From Begonia masoniana (taxonomy: Eukaryota; Streptophyta; Magnoliopsida; Cucurbitales; Begoniaceae), in contig CM039510.1 of assembly GCA_022432975.1 (NCBI GenBank), positions 32,519,023 through 32,583,022 of the forward strand: DNA of 64,000 nucleotides. Direction: 5' to 3'. Below are positions 13,221 through 23,503 of the stretch, in pieces. The notes beneath the pieces were generated by a model. The model saw only the letters and a list, made by a program, of their open reading frames with translations, made no database searches and was not told the DNA's origin. How positions within the stretch are numbered: position 1 is the first letter of the stretch; each line of letters starts with the position of its first letter. A program made the position numbers and the translations under genes.

Positions 13221-13750
13221 TGTAGAAAAGAGCAGTGCCGACAGTGTTTTAACAGGTGTCAATTCAAAAATCTTTTTTACTTTAAGATCTATTATGAAGT
13301 TAGTATAAAAAATTATGATCCTGATTAAAAGAATATTAAATTTAAAAATAAAGAAAATAAAAAATTATAATTAAAATATGAATTTTTAATGTGGTGTCAA
13401 AGATATCAACTATTAAATTGAAAAACAAAATAGACAACTCCCATTAAAATCAGTATTTTAATATGGTGAAAGGATGTGAACTATTATTAAATTTGAGAAA
13501 GAAATAGAACAACCTCGTTGAAATTGTATTTTAGTGTGATGTCAAAATACTACAATTGTTGGATTATAACAAAGAACTGAAATTAAAAGAATAAGATAAG
13601 AGGAGGAGATTTGTTGTGGGTCGCAATTAATTTTAATTTTAATATAAATTTTTAAATCTGAAATTGTAAATCAATCCATTTAAGAAGATTTTTCTATAAT
13701 AGAACTAGTCAAGAACCGAATCCACCTAGTACCCAATCTATATTTCCCTC
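13221..13750. repeat. AT-rich spacer containing three diverged 65-75 bp tandem units
   Basis: Between about 13370 and 13590 a unit recurs three times, with the pattern ATTTTAATGTGGTGTCAAAG, a short variable part, then AACTATTAAATT and GAAA-rich sequence. Copies differ by many substitutions. No coding potential. Confidence 0.55.
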
Positions 13751-14358
13751 CAAATAAGGGGGTGGAATAAGTTCAGCTCGGCTCGATTTTGGACAATCGA
13801 ACCGAGATCGTTCAATTTTGAATAAAGGAAACCGAACCTGAACCAAAGAGAACCAAAAAACGATGTCCACACAAAAATGAGGTTTAATGAAATTTTCAGG
13901 TGTTGTTCTGAGAAGAAGATGATCAGCAACTTTGATTTTCGTCGTTCCTTTCGTCTTTTTATTTTTTTAGAAAAAACTATTTTTTCAAATCAATTTTCAT
14001 AATATTTCAAAACATATTAGGGTTGAAAGCGATCAGCTTCTAAGGCAGTTCTTGGCCTTGATTGAAGGAAAATGTGGCGGTAATTAAAGAAAAGTTGGCT
14101 TGAATTGAAAATCATGGTCAAGCTCCTCTTTGTTTGATTTGATTTTGAATATCTCCCACTTCTATGATCATATGCATCCTTTGCATCATCACCAAGTTTG
14201 AATTCTCAATCAACAAAACTCAATAAAGGGTGTTGAGAGAGAGACTAAAATTAGAAATACAACGTTCCTGCGTTAATATTACAACAGTTTCACACAGAAA
14301 AAGAAGATTTCACAGGTAGTTATAGGAAGGGGATATAGTTCATAATGGTAACATATTT
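13751..14358. other. Spacer with a hAT-like ACCGAACC-rich segment
   Basis: About 13757-13870 contains GGGGGTGGAATAAG, then words such as TCGAACCGAGATCG and AACCGAACCTGAACC, typical of low-complexity hAT-derived elements. The remainder is RPB8 3' UTR and flank. No gene. Confidence 0.4.
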
Positions 14359-15734
14359 TCAAACCTTCCTAATGAGAAGAAAAAGCCTCTGATCAAGCTC
14401 AAATTTAGTGCAATGAGATGGATCCCCCTTCAGCATCATTAGAAGACCACCAAAAGAAGCATCAATCTCTCTGTCAAATCCACCCATGAAAAATGTTAAT
14501 ACGAGGCCATATATAGCACGTCATTTGAACTCAAATTCGCCCGCACAGATGATTAAAACGAAGTTATAAACCACTCCCAACCACAAATAACATGCCAACT
14601 ACATATTAAAACAACATTGAAATGACAAAAGTGAAAGTTTAGGTATAGATCGGACATACGCTTTGCCACCGTATCCAGAACCTTCTGAAATTCTATATAG
14701 TTTTCCTTGCATGACATATTCGTACTTGTCAGCGAGTGACTTGCGATTTCCCTGTTAAAGTGAAAAGTTGAGCTACTTATCTCGTCATTCAACACAAATG
14801 TAATTGGACTTGCAACGAAAAGGAAGTTTTTTTTTTTTTAACAAAATAAAACTCTCCAACGTTCATATTCTCATTTTTTCACGAAGGCACCTTTTCAAAT
14901 AAAATCAGACGCTTTTATTTAACTACTCTCCTCATATTCAAAACTTTAAGTTGAATTTCTGACCATCCTAACTATAACGCCAATCTCAACTGCCTATATT
15001 TATATGCCAGATTAATGGACTGAATTCGTTGTGTAAGCATGATTTGCTATGAATGTGAAGGAGTTTTTAAGTTGATTTCTAAATCACCACGAGAAGAAGT
15101 ACCTGAAGATAATAGCCAGTGTCAGGCGTTCCGTCAAAATTCAGAGTTGGAGCCAGTGCCATTGAAAATTTCTCACCCTCTCTTATGGGATATATCTCTG
15201 AGTTGATATCCAGGTGCATGAACATGTCAAACTTTTCGCTCTTTGCTTCAATTCGAGTAACTACATGATAGAAAACAAAAGAATAAACATAATGTTATCA
15301 CTTTTTTCCTAATTGCTTCAATGTAGGAGAGGATATATCAGCAAAAAAAAAATTCATATTTTCAATTCGGCAATTGCAGCTACTTCATTAATTGTTGCAA
15401 CAAGTTAATTTAACACGTTCCACAACCCAGTAGTAATCAAACTTCTAAATCCAAAAAAAGTTATAATAGTCACATTCCAACAATTTCCCAAAAGAATAGA
15501 CATGTTAAATTTCATGTTCTTATTTGTCAAACACAAACTCTGTTCTTGACAGTTACTACAAGTTAATTTGACGTGCAGCACCATCCAGCAGTAACCAAAA
15601 TAATTAATCTAAGAAAAGAACTATTCTCATCGCCATCCCATGAAAATTTCTCAAAACACACCTTTATCAAACTTTTTACCATCTGGATTCAACCGCTCCA
15701 CCTTGAAAACATCATCAAAAAGGAGCTCAACCAT
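14359..15734 (-). CDS. NRPB8: RNA polymerases I/II/III shared subunit RPB8 (RPABC3), 4 exons
   Basis: Exons on the minus strand: 15734-15662, 15260-15103, 14751-14660, 14470-14359; product 144 aa (family about 145). It begins [20 protein letters not shown], then [56 protein letters not shown], and ends [14 protein letters not shown]. All junctions are GT-AG and keep frame. RPB8 is an OB-fold subunit bound to the largest subunit in all three nuclear RNA polymerases. One difference from typical plant copies is DASFGG in place of VSFGG near the C-terminus. The frame is intact. It is flanked on both sides by hAT-like remnants. Confidence 0.93.
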
Positions 15735-16290
15735 CCTTGCTTCTTTAGTATTGTTCTTCCCTCAACAGCTATGGCATCCCGTAGAACACCGTTAAAAAAC
15801 ATTTACATTAAATTGGAAGAAAGCACTAAAACATCACTGATTAAGACGGATAAACAAAGTAGATAACAATACATAGAAAGTTAAACAGCGAGAACTAATT
15901 CACATCCTTCAATTTCCTCCAAATACATAGAAAGTTAATCGAGAGGCGTCTGTCGAAGTCGAGTACTCAGGCACTCAGCGGCGACGGCGAGAGAGAAGAG
16001 AAAGAGAAGAGAAGAGCGTCTGTCGAAGTCGAGGACGAAGAGAAGAGGCGATAGATTAAAACTTTGAAGAGTAGGGTTATTAAATTAAACGGTCCGGTTC
16101 GGTTTTAATGGTTTTGTGTCATTAAACCCGAAAATGGAACTGAGAACTTGGGTTTTGATAAAGAAAAACTGAAATTCATGTCTTTTATAAGCAAAACCGA
16201 CTAGTACCGGATCGAATATGTCAGTTCTGGTTTGATTCTTCGGTCTGGATTTGGGTCGATTTTGCTCACCTCTACAATTATTGTTTGAAA
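15735..16290. other. RPB8 5' region with short direct repeats, then a hAT-like segment
   Basis: The 5' flank holds two direct repeats: GCGTCTGTCGAAGTCGAG near 15950 and 16018, and ATACATAGAAAGTTAA near 15871 and 15925. The first lies in a GA-rich stretch that may be the transcribed leader. About 16080-16276 is another CGGTTCGGTT/ACCGGATCGAA-rich element ending TTTGCTCACCTCTA, a typical hAT-like terminus. Confidence 0.5.
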
Positions 16291-17514
16291 TTAAATTACA
16301 AATATAGTATTACTGTTTTTTAAGGATAACTTGTTTATCCAGCCTCTAATTTAGTAACCTTAGAGGAGCAGAAAATAACCTTCTCATAAGACCTTGAAGG
16401 AGCAGAAAATACCATAAAAAGAAAAAGAAAAAATGGGAAGAATATAGAGTTAGAAATTGATGGAGAGTATCATGTATCAAAACTACAAGCAAATACAGGA
16501 AAAAACCAGAATTTCATCACTATAATTTCAAAATGAGCACGAAGACTGTCAAAGAGGACAGAACTACAACAAAAATCAAACACCATTTAGACCAGTTGGC
16601 CTAATGGAAAGATCACTAGCCTTTCAAATGTCTGCTTAATTGTTCATTTCTTCGTTGATACTTCCAAATTTGCTTCCAAATTATAGCATATTACCTCCTT
16701 TTACTCATCTAAACCCGGGGATTGGCTGAGTTGCAGCCACCATTCCCACGATGATCAGTACCCACCATCTAATAGTGAAAAAAATTTAAAGTTAACCTTT
16801 AGAATAATAAAAAAAAGTAGATATATAATAGCAATAAACGATTTTCAATTTAACATTTCAATGAAACTAAGGAGAATATTCTGAATATTAGATCCATCTA
16901 CTGAAAAAGAAAACCTATTTCCAGATTCCTTTAATATTTTTAACTTACCAAAATCTCCTCGCCAATGAAATTCTACAATCTGAATTAACTGAGAGAAAGA
17001 GAGAGAGATCGAGATAAAACACAATTTGAAGCCAGAACAGAGTAAGCACTGATCCTGAACAACTTCTCGATTTTTGTCATCACTTGTTTCTTGCCTCCAC
17101 ATTCTCTTCCCCACCAGCCACCAGTCGACCTTAACGAAGAATTGTCGTCCAAAAAATTAAAAATTAAAAATCATCATTTTCCGCCCTAATTTTATATTTT
17201 AACCCGTCAGTTCTTTATTTGGTAAAAAAAATAATTATAATAATACGAATAAGTGAAACAAAAATTTATTTATATAAAAGGTAAAATATCAATCTGCCAC
17301 GAAAGTACAGAGTGCTTGCAACTAATACTTCAAATTTTAAATTTTGTCAATTGATATATTAAATTTTAGCGCGTTATTAACTTACACTCTCCCGTTAGAG
17401 TTCCGTTAAAAAATGGTTACACCACACAAGTGCCGATAACTTCTACTCTTGGCATACTACTCACTATATGGAATTTAATGTCAATATCCCAGTGAAGATT
17501 AGTGGGTTTTCTAT
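16291..17514. other. Intergenic, no recognised gene
   Basis: AT-rich DNA. A 270-base open frame on the minus strand (16845-17114) has no recognisable domain. I do not call a gene here. Confidence 0.5.
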
Positions 17515-17792
17515 AAAAGATCATGCAGGTTTCTTTGAGAAAGATAGTCATAAATTACAAGCTACTCCCCTCTCTTTCCCTGATAGAAAGCTCTCAAAGG
17601 AATCAAATTTTCATGGCGGATCTTCCAATTGCTTTGAGAGCAATTGGAAGATCCCATATCTTAAACAGGTGCTTCTATCTTTGCAGCTCCCATCTCTCAA
17701 CAATCTCAAAGCAATCACTCTCCCATCTGCAAAGATTCGCTTTACACACTGTTCCATAGCTGGTTTTCTCCATTACTTGCCTTGTTACGTTC
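17515..17792 (-). pseudogene. TMKL1-like receptor kinase remnant, kinase N-lobe part
   Basis: Read on the minus strand from 17792: TRQVMEKTSYGTVCKA, a frameshift, ADGRVIALRLLRDGSCKDRS with further shifts, then KIRHENLIPLRAFYQGKRGE, a stop, and LVIYDYLSQRNLHD. This is the glycine-rich loop, VAIK-like region and N-lobe of a leucine-rich-repeat receptor-like kinase of the TMKL1 type (an atypical, probably inactive kinase). It continues directly from the part at 21298-21882 once the Copia element and one copy of its target duplication are removed. Homology fades below about 17515. Confidence 0.82.
17618..17654. repeat. Perfect 16-bp inverted repeat with 5-base loop
   Basis: Left arm GGATCTTCCAATTGCT (17618-17633), loop TTGAG, right arm AGCAATTGGAAGATCC (17639-17654). 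A second, overlapping pair is GCTCTCAAAG (about 17590) with CTTTGAGAGC (17632-17641). The right arm is the expected kinase coding sequence (WKIRHEN frame), so the left arm looks like an inverted copy. Confidence 0.95.
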
Positions 17793-18059
17793 TGTTAGAA
17801 TTTGGTGTGACCCGAATTCTAGTTGGGCCGGGTCAGGCCCGTTATCAATATTAGGGTTTTAGGTTTTCTCTATATATTGATACTTGAGTAGCAAAACTCA
17901 TTGTACCGAATTTATTATTAGTAATTCTCTCTTCTGCCCGTGGTTTTTTCCCTTTTTAGGGTTTCCACGTAAATTCGGTGTCCATTATTTTCTCGTTTTT
18001 CTTTTTCGGTATTTTCTGGATCGTTCGTTACAGGTGGATTAGGGCGTCTAATCCTAACA
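17793..18059 (+). repeat. 5' LTR of the gag-protease Copia element
   Basis: 267 bp. It contains TATATATTGATACTTGAG near 17870, which could position transcription, and the GGTTTTTTCCC... CCACGTAAAT block common in Copia LTRs. Confidence 0.95.
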
Positions 18060-19182
18060 ACTAGTATCAGAGCTTCGAGGTTGAAGTGGTTTTTCGAAAA
18101 TCAGGGTTTGATTCTTCGAAGGGTATCAAACGATTTCAGGTTTGCAATATCGAACTATTATTGGGTTTGCAATTTTGTTCGGTGGAATTTTGCAAAGGAA
18201 AAAGAAATTGGAAAAAAAAAAGAAAAAGGAAAAGGTTTTTTTTTTGTTCTGTTTTTGATTGTCTTCCTCACGCGAAAAGCAGAAAACAAGAGAGGAGAGG
18301 GATAGCCGCGATCGCCACCGCCGATCGCACGACCACGCCGACCACCGCGCGAAGAGCCGTCAAGAAGAGGGAGAGAGGAGAAGCCCGAGCTCGCCGCCGA
18401 CCGCCGCGAAAAACAGAGAAGAAGCCTCTGTTGTGCCGTCCACCGTCCGACAGAACAGAAGCGTGCCCCAGCCAGCCGTAGCGAAGTCGCTCGCCTGGAA
18501 ACCGTCTGCCGTCGCACGCCGCGCCATCGTCGGACAGAAAGAAGCGCTGACGGAGATCAGCCACTACCGCCAACCGTCGCCAATTCGTTGTGAAAAAGTT
18601 TCGGTTTTCACTGGTTTTCTGTTCCCTGGTTTGTTTTTCGTTCACTGAAGCAAGAAGAGTAAAAGAGGAGAGAGAAAGTCAAAAGTGTGATTTAGGAATT
18701 TTTCAGCGTGATTGATTTTGATCCAATAAAATCAAAATTTCTGGTTGCTGTTATTGGGTTCCAGGTTGCTGTTTTTCTTTGCAACGAAGAACAGAGGAAT
18801 ATTTTGGGAGAGCAATTTTTTGTTTGAAAAATTGAGTATTTGGAATTTCTAATTGGTGGAATTCTGTTGGTGAGGGCTTGGCCGAAGAAGAACAGAAAGG
18901 TTCAGTTCTGTTCTGCCCGAGCAGCGATGAACAACATATTTTTGGGATATTTTTTTGGGAATAAAATTATCCGTTTTTGGGCAAACTTGGGATTAATTAT
19001 TGGGTTAAATAATTAATCGGGACATATCAGTTTTTGGGAAAATATTTGGACAAGGTTATTGGTTCAGATATTTGCGGGCTCAGATAATTTATTTGGCAGA
19101 TTTATTGATATTGTGGAGATTGATTATTGGGGTTGAATAATTGATCTGGAAATATCAGTTTTGGCATTGATTATTGATAACA
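18060..19182 (+). other. Leader of the gag-protease element, with a GC-rich block
   Basis: This 1.1 kb stretch runs from primer-binding site to gag ATG. About 18300-18560 is a GC-rich block, unlike the AT-rich remainder, and carries overlapping short open frames on both strands (for example 18086-18481, Arg-rich). None resembles a known domain, and I treat them as noncoding leader. Confidence 0.6.
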
Positions 19183-20847
19183 ATGGCGAGTGATGATAGC
19201 ACAGGACCTAGTATTGAAAAATTCGATGGAACAGATTTTGTATTCTGGAAAATGCAAATTGAGGATTACTTGTACGGAATGGAACTTCATCTTCCTTTGA
19301 GTGCGAAACCAGAGAAGATGGAAGACGGTGAATGGAATCTCCTTGATAGAAAGGTTTTGGGAGTCGTCCGATTGACGCTAGCCAAGAGCGTTGCTCACAA
19401 AGTGGCGAAGGAGAAGACCACCGCGAGTCTGATGAAGGCTCTATCTGATATGTACGAGAAACCCACTGCGAATAATAAGGTATTTCTTATGAAGAAGTTG
19501 TTTAATCTGAAGATGATTGATGGTACTTCTGTCGCAGCGCATCTGAATGAATTCAATACGATTGTGAATCAATTGCTATCTGTGGATATTGACTTTGAAG
19601 ATGAGGTTCGTGCCCTAATTTTGTTGGCGTCTCTACCGAATAGTTGGGAGCCTATGAGAGCAGCAGTTAGTAACTCAGTTGGAAGTGCTAAACTGGTATT
19701 TACCGATGTGAGGGATCGTATTCTTGCCGAGGAGGTTCGTAAGATTGATTCTGGTGTAAAATCGAATGGTTCAGCTCTGAATGTTGAAAATAGGGGCAGA
19801 AGTCAAAGTAAAGGTCCGGGCAATAGAAATCAAAGTCAGAGGAAGTCCGGAAAACACGCCAACTTTGAGTGTTATCATTGTGGTAAGAAAGTACACATAA
19901 AGAGATTTTGTCACAAGTTTCTTCGGGAGAATCTGATTGCCAAAGGAAAGGAAAAGATGTTCGAAGAGGGTGACATAAACAAGGAGGCAGACACAGCCAC
20001 CGAGGAGTCCTTCAGTGTGTACAACGAGAATGTTGTAAATTCTAATTGCCAAGATACAAGTTGGGTGATTGATAGTGGCGCTTCAATACATGCCACTTCG
20101 TGGAGAGATTTCTTTACGTCATACACTTCGGGTGACTTTGGAAGTGTGAGAATGGGAAATGGTGGCATCGCAAAAGCCATTGGTATGGGAGATGTGTGTT
20201 TGGAGACCAACATCGGCAGCACCTTGGTTTTGAGAGGTGTGAAACACATCCCGGATATCCGCAAGAATTTGGTCTCGACTGGCAAGCTCGACAACGAAGG
20301 TTTTGGCAACACCTTTCGTGATGGAAAATGGAAGCTTACCAGAGGTTCATTGATTGTGGCGAGAGGAGAAAAATGCTACTCATTATATGTGATGCATGCG
20401 AGGATCGCGGGTTCCACAGTCAATGTGATGGGTAATAAGGCTGCAAAGTTTGTGAATTCACTTTCTAAGAGAAAAGTTGAGAAGACTCGGAAGAAGTCAA
20501 GTTCTCAGGTGAAGTTCAGGTTGGGATCTGAGGGTACATCAGAGCCGGTGAGTCAGCCTATTACAGATGTTCAGTCATCAGTTTCAGTTTCACGTCAGAA
20601 TGATATCGTCAAAGGCAGAACCAAGTGGAAGGTTAAAACTTCGGGACGATATGATGAAACTGTGGGTTATGCATTGAATGTGTTCGAGGGTAACGATTCC
20701 TGTGTGGAGTCTTCGACATGTTCAGATGGAGTTCGTTGCAGCAACTCTGATAGTTCAGTGATACCAAGGAGGAGGATATGTGATTTCTTCTCAAGTAGAT
20801 CTCTCAAGTTTAAGCGGAGCTTAAACTTGATCGGTATCGGATGCTGA
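19183..20847 (+). CDS. Copia gag-protease polyprotein without pol
   Basis: The frame runs from ATG 19183 (the frame opens slightly earlier, without an ATG) to TGA 20845-20847, 554 aa. Residues about 8-200 are a Copia gag (KFDGTDFVFWKMQIEDYL, MYEKPTANNKVFLMKKLF). The zinc knuckle is CX2CX4HX4C with C230, C233, H238, C243. The aspartic protease has D297-S298-G299 (VIDSGASIHAT) and continues to NLVSTGKLDNEGF. After about residue 410 the expected integrase zinc domain is missing and a Ser/Lys/Val-rich tail of about 140 residues with no recognised domain follows to the stop. The frame is uninterrupted, which suggests it is or was recently functional in trans-mobilised particles. Confidence 0.9.
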   Translation: MASDDSTGPSIEKFDGTDFVFWKMQIEDYLYGMELHLPLSAKPEKMEDGEWNLLDRKVLGVVRLTLAKSVAHKVAKEKTTASLMKALSDMYEKPTANNKVFLMKKLFNLKMIDGTSVAAHLNEFNTIVNQLLSVDIDFEDEVRALILLASLPNSWEPMRAAVSNSVGSAKLVFTDVRDRILAEEVRKIDSGVKSNGSALNVENRGRSQSKGPGNRNQSQRKSGKHANFECYHCGKKVHIKRFCHKFLRENLIAKGKEKMFEEGDINKEADTATEESFSVYNENVVNSNCQDTSWVIDSGASIHATSWRDFFTSYTSGDFGSVRMGNGGIAKAIGMGDVCLETNIGSTLVLRGVKHIPDIRKNLVSTGKLDNEGFGNTFRDGKWKLTRGSLIVARGEKCYSLYVMHARIAGSTVNVMGNKAAKFVNSLSKRKVEKTRKKSSSQVKFRLGSEGTSEPVSQPITDVQSSVSVSRQNDIVKGRTKWKVKTSGRYDETVGYALNVFEGNDSCVESSTCSDGVRCSNSDSSVIPRRRICDFFSSRSLKFKRSLNLIGIGC

Positions 20848-21030
20848 GTTGGCCCATCTGGGGCCTGTGTGGTAGAGGAGCTTTTTTAATGGAGTTTTGC
20901 AGATTTGTTTCCTTGCACTGGAATTTCGTTGAAGGTGGAGATTGTCAGAGTTCAGTGTTTTGAATTCGCTTTGGGTTGGGCCGAGTAGCCCGTTGGATCT
21001 CTCATGTGGAATTCGTGTCAAGGTGGAGTT

Positions 21031-21297
21031 TGTTAGAATTTGGTGTGACCCGAATTCTAGTTGGGCCGGGTCGGGCCCGTTATCAATATTAGGGTTTTAG
21101 GTTTTCTCTATATATTGATACTTGAGTCGCAAAACTCATTGTACCGAATTTGTTATTAGTGATTCTCTCCTCTGCCCGTGGTTTTTTCCCTTTCTAGGGT
21201 TTTCACGTAAATTCGGTGTCCATTATTTTCTCGTTTTTCTTTTTCGGTATTTTCTGCATCGTTCGTTACAGGTGGATTAGGGCGTCTAATCCTAACA
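21031..21297 (+). repeat. 3' LTR of the gag-protease Copia element
   Basis: 267 bp, same ends as the 5' copy, followed at once by the target duplication CGTTC. Differences from the 5' LTR are nearly all single transitions, plus one A/C and one G/C change. Confidence 0.95.
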
Positions 21298-21882
21298 CGT
21301 TCAACACCTCCTCTAATGTCAAATACTCCCCGCCCTGAAACTGAATCAGCCGTCATTTCCACGGCCTCCATTGCTTTGGTTTTCTAAGTCTTCTTATTCT
21401 TCTTCTTCTTCTCTTCTCCTTCTTCTTCTTCCTCGAAATCGCCTTTGCTTTCCGATCTGCTCTTCCTTTTTTTGTTCTGGAAATACCCGATTGATAGTGA
21501 AGCTCAAACCACAGTTTCAGTCATCAATCCAATCACAATTCCGACGGTGGCGCCGGAGCTCAGTCCTAAACTTCCAATACAATTTTTCAAAGGCAACCCA
21601 CAAAGTCCCGGATTGTTTCCCTCAAAAGCTTCTTCTCCAAATTTGGAACTGCCGAAAATGGGTAAGGTTCCACTGAAATTATTGTGTGAGAGGTTCAATT
21701 TGTCAAGACTTAACTTGGCCAAACCATGAGGAATAAAACCAGAAAACATATCTCCACTAAGACCAAATTGTTTAGGACCCCGAAAACTTGTAATAAATTC
21801 AGGAAAATTTCTAGAAAACTTATTGTCACTCACGTCCAATACTTCAAGACGAGTGCAAGTAGAATTAGGCAACAGTTTATCA
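21298..21882 (-). pseudogene. TMKL1-like receptor kinase remnant: LRR end, membrane segment, juxtamembrane
   Basis: On the minus strand an acceptor CAG at about 21884 opens an exon-like stretch: LEVLDVSDNKFSRNFPEFI, LSLDKLNLSHNNFSGTLPIF, FEGNNPGLCGLPLKNC (end of the LRR domain). The membrane segment start GATVGIVIGLM follows, then after a frameshift IGYFQNKKRKSRSESKGDFE and an acidic/lysine stretch, a stop, and FQGGEYLTLEEVLN, where the Copia element interrupts. The kinase continues at 17792. In Arabidopsis TMKL1 is an LRR kinase-like protein with an atypical kinase domain. The upstream LRRs and signal peptide are not found. Stops and shifts make this a pseudogene. Confidence 0.85.
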
Positions 21883-23094
21883 CTGCAAGGAAAATAAAGA
21901 TAGAAAAATGAAAAACAACGTACTTTAGAATGCAAATTAAAAAGTCTATTCAGCAACCGTTTTCAAAAATCGTTTCTAAATTTGAAAACTTTGATAATAA
22001 ACAGGAGTAAAATTTCACCGAGTATACAAGAATAGCAATTTACCCTGACGAAGACAGTGGAGAAATTATTAGAATAAAGAAGAAACTCTATTTCTTGCTG
22101 AATCTATCTCTAGAGATGACTTCTGAAGGTCGACGAAGAAAGTTAATCTGTTCTGTCTCAAAATTGGTTTGGAGAAATGAAGAGAATAGAGCGTTTTGAT
22201 CTAATGACTGAAGCGACATCTTTTATTGCAGGGCAAATGAGACGAGAGAAAAACATTATCCTACTTGTAATTTTCCATTAAAAAACTCTTCTAGAAATTT
22301 TAATTTATTGTTTCAAATAATTATTTTATTTATCTTGTGTAATTGAATTTTGAATAATTATATGTATACTCTTTTATTTTACTATTTTAAAATACTTATT
22401 GACCTGTCAACTATACAGAATCGGAAAAACAGAAACCCTACGTGTTGCGAATGAGACAGCCGACGAGCAATGGTGGACAGAAACGACTATCATCAAAAAG
22501 AGACCAAGCTAGAAGATCCACGATTGATGAAACCGAAGCTTGCGATGAAACTAAGGAAATAGAGGCGAAACAATGGCAAAACAGCGGCGACAGTAGTATG
22601 AACTCTGACGACCAGAACAAAACAGCGACGACAATGGTCTAAACTCCGGCGACCAACTGTGACGACTGGGGTTCTTTGTAGCCCTAATTAGGAAAATATT
22701 AATTTTTCCTAATATTTACACCTATTAACATTTCTTAGGAATTAGTTTTTTTATTTTTATTTCAAGTTCATGTATAAATATATTCAGCAAGTGAATGAAA
22801 GATCCTAAAAAATTATTTTGTTCACCAATATTGTTAACAATATTCTGATTAAAGTAAGAAGACAAATTACCATGAGAATTTCAACACAATTATGACCAAT
22901 TATTATGTAAGGTTTAATCCTACAGTTAATGTTTAATTCATTTTAAGAACAGTTTAACATTTATGATCATGTTTATTACTACTTAATCATTTGTACATCT
23001 AACCCATGATTTAATAGTTATGAATGAAAATGTCTTTTATTACTACTGTATAACATAAGTTAGAAAAGTAAGTTGAGAATGATGATATCAAGTT
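21883..23094. other. Intergenic, no recognised gene
   Basis: Mostly AT-rich. A 201-base open frame at 22442-22642 (Ser/Gln/Glu-rich) has no recognised domain and is not called. Confidence 0.5.
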
Positions 23095-23503
23095 ACTTCC
23101 TTTTTGTCGACGAAATCCTGGAATGGGTGGAGTTGAGCGAGCTAAATTTTTTAAGACATGATTAAATACTTTTTGCGTCTCATTTCCAGCCAAATCTACT
23201 CTTACCTGCCAATTTAAAGCGCCAATGAAACGAACACCAAGATACTGGAATACCTCAGTACACCATCAAGCAATTCTTTTACACTAAATTTATGATTGAT
23301 AGAATGCATTTGTTCTTCAATCGTTTCTTCGGGCTAATCCTTTTGTTTGGCAGCAGAGAAAGTGAAGCAGTTTGGTTTCGACATTTCTGTCCTCTATCGA
23401 ATATCATCTCCAGCCAAACAAGAAAATTTCTTCCTCTAGAGAAATGCAATGCCGGGATATCTGAAGAAAGAACTGTCATCGCCACCATCACTGCGGACGC
23501 CAA
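23095..23503 (-). pseudogene. Trigger-factor-like (plastid) protein remnant
   Basis: On the minus strand an N-terminal piece starts at ATG 23503 (MASAVMVAMTVLSSDIPALH). Nearer 23215-23095 an exon-like stretch after CAG reads VRVDLAGNETQKVFNHVLKNL, then ARSTPPIPGFRRQKG, followed by a GT. The latter matches the ribosome-binding N-domain of plant bacterial-trigger-factor-like proteins (GFR and K signature). The first piece could be its transit peptide. The expected middle and C-terminal exons were not found downstream on this strand, so I call it a truncated remnant. A live gene with distant exons cannot be ruled out. Confidence 0.5.

Larger units (their letters stand above)
17793..21297 (+). 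mobile_element. Complete Copia-type element with gag and protease only (TR-GAG-like)
   Basis: The element is 3505 bp with 267-bp LTRs (17793-18059 and 21031-21297) that start TGTTAGAA and end CCTAACA. By eye they differ at about 8 sites (about 97% identity). The target duplication is CGTTC (17788-17792, 21298-21302). The primer-binding site TAGTATCAGAGC (18062-18073) matches initiator tRNA-Met with one change, and the polypurine tract AAGGTGGAGTT abuts the 3' LTR. The one long frame (19183-20847) has gag and aspartic protease. Integrase, reverse transcriptase and RNase H are absent. Movement would depend on enzymes from an autonomous relative. It is inserted in the TMKL1-like remnant, opposite in strand. 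Confidence 0.93.

Noticed and set aside
16585..16640. tRNA-like A-box (TTGGCCTAATGG)
   Set aside because: No B-box (GGTTCGAATCC-like) or acceptor stem follows, so no tRNA or SINE head is supported.
18086..18648. Several overlapping open frames on both strands
   Set aside because: They follow from a GC-rich block in the Copia leader; no domain similarity and both strands are open.
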